Shown: one piece after another, positions 49,201 to 51,155 of the stretch
How positions within the stretch are numbered: position 1 is the stretch's first letter
How the letters are laid out: every line of letters begins with the position of its first letter
Assembly: GCF_000337575.1 (NCBI RefSeq)
Contig: NZ_AOIM01000040.1
Location: 1-51,155, forward strand
Length of the DNA: 51,155 bases
From: Natrialba hulunbeirensis JCM 10989
GTDB lineage: Archaea > Halobacteriota > Halobacteria > Halobacteriales > Natrialbaceae
Direction of reading: 5' to 3'
Notes under the pieces: generated by a model
Database searches by the model: none
What the model was told of the DNA's origin: nothing
Seen by the model: the letters and a program-made list of their open reading frames with translations, nothing else
Made by a program: the position numbers and the translations under genes

Positions 49201-50072
49201 CCGTCGTGTGCCAGCCGCGCCGGCTCGACCGTGGCGACGATACCCTCGAGTGTCGGGTCCGACAGGCGGGAGACGCAGACCAGTTCCACGACGCGCCAGG
49301 TGCCGCCAGCGGTTCTGAGCCGGAGCCGGACGCGCTCAGTTGCACCCACCGAGCCGTCGGCGACAGCCGCGACAGCGTGGCGAAGCCGCTCGCGATCATC
49401 GGGGTGGACGAACGCGCTGAGTCGTTCGCCCTCGAGTACCGGCGGCGCGTGGCCGGTCTGTGATTCGATAGCTGGCGTCGCCGTTCGAATCTCGCCGGTC
49501 TCCGTGAGGACCAGGATCGGTGCGGTCGTGTTTTGGAGAATCGTCTGTGTGCGTTCACTGCGTGAGCGCTGCTCTCGCCGCGTTCGCTCCGCCTCCCAGA
49601 CGGCGCGCTGCCGATCGGCCACGGACTTCACGCGAGCTGCGACCACCGCCGCCGGATCGGCCGGCGTGAACACGTCGGTCGCACCGGCGTCGAGCGCCGC
49701 CTCCGCGTCGTCGGGAGCCGCGAGCGCAACGATCGGCGGCAGGTCGGTCACGAATCCGTCCCCCGCGTCGTCGCTCTCGAGTGCAGTGAGTTCGGCAAGC
49801 CGCGACTCCTCGGTCGCGTCGGTGCTGAACTCGCAGACGAGACAGTGGACCGGGCTGGGCGGGTCGGCCGCCGCCTGCGCGCCGGTCGTGGTCGCGAGAT
49901 ACTCGCGTGCCACGTCGGTACGCGGGGCCTGTCTCATTGCAGTGGACTCGAGTACCGAGGCGAGCGTGTCCGCCGTGCGGTCGAGTCGATGGGAGTCGCC
50001 GACGACGAGAATCGTGGGGCCGTCGGTGGTGGCTGCAGCTGGTCGGTTGCGGTCGCGGTTGCGGTCGCTCAT
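46206..50072 (-). CDS. Large multi-domain Bat-type regulator (receiver-like, PAS, GAF, HTH_10)
   Basis: This 1288-residue protein starts MSDRNRDRNRPAAATTDGPTILVVGD; a GTG at 50162 would add 30 basic residues and is less likely. A receiver-like fold comes first (about 17-140). PAS-like domains follow, including ILQNTTAPILVLTETGEIRTAT and LLSELVDALQDGVAVLDDD. GAF-like domains come next (about 540-640 and 800-960), split by acidic runs such as ESDEDGEGDEGSEDDDENEG. The C-terminal HTH_10 reads LSDRQWRTLEAAYYGGFFAWPRESTGEEIADSLAVSQPTFSRHLRAAQRKLF. It resembles the Bat light/oxygen regulator family but is much longer. It probably senses redox, light or small molecules. Domain borders are estimates. 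Confidence 0.83.
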   Translation of the reverse strand: MSDRNRDRNRPAAATTDGPTILVVGDSHRLDRTADTLASVLESTAMRQAPRTDVAREYLATTTGAQAAADPPSPVHCLVCEFSTDATEESRLAELTALESDDAGDGFVTDLPPIVALAAPDDAEAALDAGATDVFTPADPAAVVAARVKSVADRQRAVWEAERTRREQRSRSERTQTILQNTTAPILVLTETGEIRTATPAIESQTGHAPPVLEGERLSAFVHPDDRERLRHAVAAVADGSVGATERVRLRLRTAGGTWRVVELVCVSRLSDPTLEGIVATVEPARLAHDGDDPAETDERTALDGLPVACCSLGPDWELQWANDAARRFLRGAGNEQSDGVRARGALEDTVIWDLLPAALRETFYERLHEASATETPVQFETPSPAESSVVDPAPASTEADNQSNDTGRLLVTAAPDRNGVTLSIHESRSDTLGETTAPPLPAADRERLALLSELVDALQDGVAVLDDDTVEFANTALCELADTDSLAGTAVEALFDDDLAAAVLERANAPVIRWMDAVEGELLGSRGDRQPVDVLVTPLSAADRTLCVVRDRRQSAAGSLSRLAAMLDSLDAVDSRTAVYQTVVDGVRAEAGGEFAGWYRLERAEEAEEAAEAAESAGADTPDDPRFRPVAIATGPNVPRIDPPPVERDALAFVNDEGDESDEDGEGDEGSEDDDENEGREDDENDESSEPTDPPTVRLVDDTTASSFLSRSGLRAARVLAVPITDEDVVVVTGSDPLAFDALDTEPVASLAAAGSVALESTLARERSRESHRERERLAGALSVADAVMAAERELLAAESRDAVEQRLCEVVGKLPTAGEVGVGEVGEMGKIGERAEMSEEDESDKVSEANNITPASTPAPVSEFTAPTTTPSLVWFGRIDAGSETVTPQAWAGDRAAVLDAGGDADRPSLTVDSSTVLPAARTGATQTPTVVDDYTALADSELDSTGRAWYRTLRDAGVRSVVSVPVEYGGISYGTLTVYADRPDAFDERTRRAYSHLGDVAGYAIGALARTQALLTDRVTELEVVLRESNDPLAQVASRLGRGLDVRAVVPRSGGGSTVYCTTRNTDADGETDAAPTGDSDSVDVAEDGDANRRVNADEPLSPRLESATDLEGVASARLVGDEPDQTDHGDDSVQPGSPLEVVLESESLADVLAAHGGVLHSVMPLDGRTRLVLTVPGSDSATTPVRSIVERLEREAVSARLLARRERDARPRSVRAFDAELRERLSDRQWRTLEAAYYGGFFAWPRESTGEEIADSLAVSQPTFSRHLRAAQRKLFELLFDQSA

Positions 50073-50245
50073 CGCCGACTCACCACCGGGCGTGGCGTTG
50101 CGTTGGGAGGACGAACTGGCCGCGCGTGCCGGGTTGGACGGCGGCGACCGTCGTGTGGGCACGAGCGACCCGCGCGCACGGTCACACCGGAGCGTTCGCC
50201 TCGGGCACGTTAATTATCACTTCCGTATGCTCGAGTAAGAGCGGC

Positions 50246-50674
50246 TTACTCTGCGTCCGTCTCTCTGACAGTGATGACCGGAACCGTCGCGTTCTGGACG
50301 ACCTCCTCGGCGACGCTGCCGACGACCAGTTTGTCGAGTCCCGAGCGGCCGACGGTGCCGACGATGATCATGTCCATCCCCTGCTGGTCGGCGAAGTCGA
50401 CGATTTCCTCCTGCGGGACACCCTGTCGGACAGTCGTCGTCGTCTCGATACCCGCGTCGGTGGCTGCGTGTTCTGCGTCGGCGACTGCCGATTCGGCTTC
50501 CGATTGCGGATCAGACCGCATTTCGTCGCGTTTTTCGCTGCTGTGTGGGCCTTCTTCGGAGACCGAGAGAATATGCAGCGTGCTCTCGAGTCGGTAGGCG
50601 AGTTCGATCGCGTGTTTGGTTGCCTGTGTCGCGCCCTCGCTGCCGTCGGTTGCGAGTAGCAAGTCCTGATACAT
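50246..50674 (-). CDS. Universal stress protein (UspA family)
   Basis: This 142-residue protein starts MYQDLLLATDGSEGATQATKHAIELA. The ATP-binding C-terminal pattern G-x2-G-x9-G-S is present in VGTVGRSGLDKLVVGSVAEEVVQNATVPVITV. Such proteins are single-domain dimers with stress or regulatory roles. It lies 83 bases upstream of the large Bat-type gene, in the same direction, so the two may be co-transcribed. The fold also appears as two domains of the antiporter at 42562. Confidence 0.88.
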   Translation of the reverse strand: MYQDLLLATDGSEGATQATKHAIELAYRLESTLHILSVSEEGPHSSEKRDEMRSDPQSEAESAVADAEHAATDAGIETTTTVRQGVPQEEIVDFADQQGMDMIIVGTVGRSGLDKLVVGSVAEEVVQNATVPVITVRETDAE

Positions 50675-50771
50675 CGTCCGTTCATTTCGAGAGAGAACGG
50701 CATACGTGTCTGACTTGCCGTTGCCGGCCGCTGGCGTTCTCCCCCAGCAGACAGCGAGACGGCGAGCGCAC

Positions 50772-50903
50772 TCAAAAGACGACGACCCAGTCGTTTCCGC
50801 AGTGTTGACACTCGAATATCCGTTTGAGGCCGGATTCCGTTACTTCGCGACTGTGCTCGACAGCAGCACCTTCGAGGCAGTTTGGACACTGTTCTCGTTG
50901 CAC
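50772..50903 (-). CDS. Small zinc-ribbon protein, 5' end disturbed by adjacent hairpin element
   Basis: The last 40 residues, QCPNCLEGAAVEHSREVTES and then FECQHCGNDWVVVF, carry two CxxC pairs and are a good small zinc ribbon. The start is uncertain: GTG at 50903 gives 43 residues, while the frame stays open to a TTG at 50999. The extra part translates the hairpin at 50923-50973 and looks like non-coding element sequence. A TTTACTATA box lies at 50911-50919. The upstream end may have been altered by element insertion. Function is unknown. Confidence 0.5.
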   Translation of the reverse strand: MQREQCPNCLEGAAVEHSREVTESGLKRIFECQHCGNDWVVVF

Positions 50904-50922
50904 GACCCGGTATAGTAAACGA

Positions 50923-50973
50923 CCCCACCCTACTTCGCTCACCGCATACGCGGTTCGCTGGTTGAGGGTGGGG
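50923..50973. mobile_element. Nested hairpin, possible IS200/IS605-type element end or MITE relic
   Basis: Outer 9-bp perfect stem CCCCACCCT (50923-50931) with AGGGTGGGG (50965-50973), and an inner stem ACCGC-ATAC-GCGGT (50941-50954). The segment preceding it on the minus strand, CATCAAAGCCCCACCC, resembles ends of haloarchaeal IS200/IS605-family elements as I remember them. No transposase or TnpB gene is seen within the window, so it would be a relic or a small non-autonomous element. The right edge is not resolved. Confidence 0.4.
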
Positions 50974-51155
50974 CTTTGATGTGGACTCCCAGCGATCAAC
51001 TCTCGGCAGTTAGCCGATAGCCGTCGCCGTTCACCATCCCACCATTTATACGCACGTCTACTGGTGCGTCTGCGCTCCCCGACGTGGGCGAGGAACGCAG
51101 TCTGTGTTGTCGCTTTCGCATGTATCGTAGTCCGACGTTTTTCGCGCCGTTGTAG

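Noticed and set aside
1-51155. CRISPR arrays, tRNA, rRNA or complete transposase genes
   Set aside because: I saw no regularly spaced repeats with spacers, no cloverleaf-like sequence with GTTCRANNC-type arms, and no transposase-like protein.

Overview
The window comes from a haloarchaeal (class Halobacteria) chromosome. The evidence is high G+C content, strongly acidic proteins rich in Asp and Glu, twin-arginine secretion signals on exported proteins, an archaeal transcription factor B, Bat-type (HTH_10) regulators, small haloarchaeal families such as DUF5786, and TATA boxes about 25-30 nt upstream of start codons, as expected for leaderless mRNAs. The 8-bp palindrome ACTCGAGT is very frequent, which suggests a Natrialba/Haloterrigena/Natrinema-type genome, but I cannot fix the genus.

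Region 1 (1-19628) is a cell-surface glycan cluster. It opens with a tightly overlapping operon: a left-truncated acyltransferase, a DegT-family aminotransferase, a Gfo/Idh/MocA dehydrogenase, a nucleotide-sugar 6-dehydrogenase and a membrane-anchored GT2. The first four match the four steps (WbpD, WbpE, WbpB, WbpA types) that convert UDP-GlcNAc to a 2,3-diacetamido uronic acid sugar nucleotide. Next come a DUF354 protein, a GT4, an SDR/DUF362/oxidoreductase operon, a polysaccharide deacetylase, an alkaline-phosphatase-superfamily enzyme, a Tat lipoprotein, a QueC-like PP-loop protein and a polytopic GT-C-like membrane protein.

Region 2 (19629-26560) holds two paralogous Tat-exported beta-helix proteins with a shared upstream element, a membrane-anchored HTH protein (DUF7344-like), a TFB and several gene-poor stretches. 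Region 3 (26684-31514) is DNA-handling: an XPB/Rad25-like helicase and a HerA/DUF87-type ATPase with a coiled coil.

Region 4 (31565-41741) returns to glycan metabolism. It has a DegT-like protein diverging from a second alkaline-phosphatase-superfamily enzyme coupled to a FemAB-like acyltransferase, then a small wHTH regulator, glmM, a zinc-ribbon protein, glmU and glmS. The three glm genes make UDP-GlcNAc from fructose-6-phosphate, which would feed the operon at the left end. Region 5 (42562-51155) holds a Kef-type antiporter fused to USP-like domains, DUF5786, two Bat-type regulators (one of 1288 residues), a UspA protein and a zinc-ribbon ORF abutting a hairpin that looks like a relic of an IS200/IS605-type element.

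The most interesting signal is an exact octamer, ATAACAAA. I find it six times in the window, always between genes and always 17-74 nt upstream of a surface-glycan gene start. Degenerate copies lie at other glycan promoters, and the copies are paired in the divergent intergenic regions. It looks like a shared promoter or regulator element linking scattered transcription units into one regulon.
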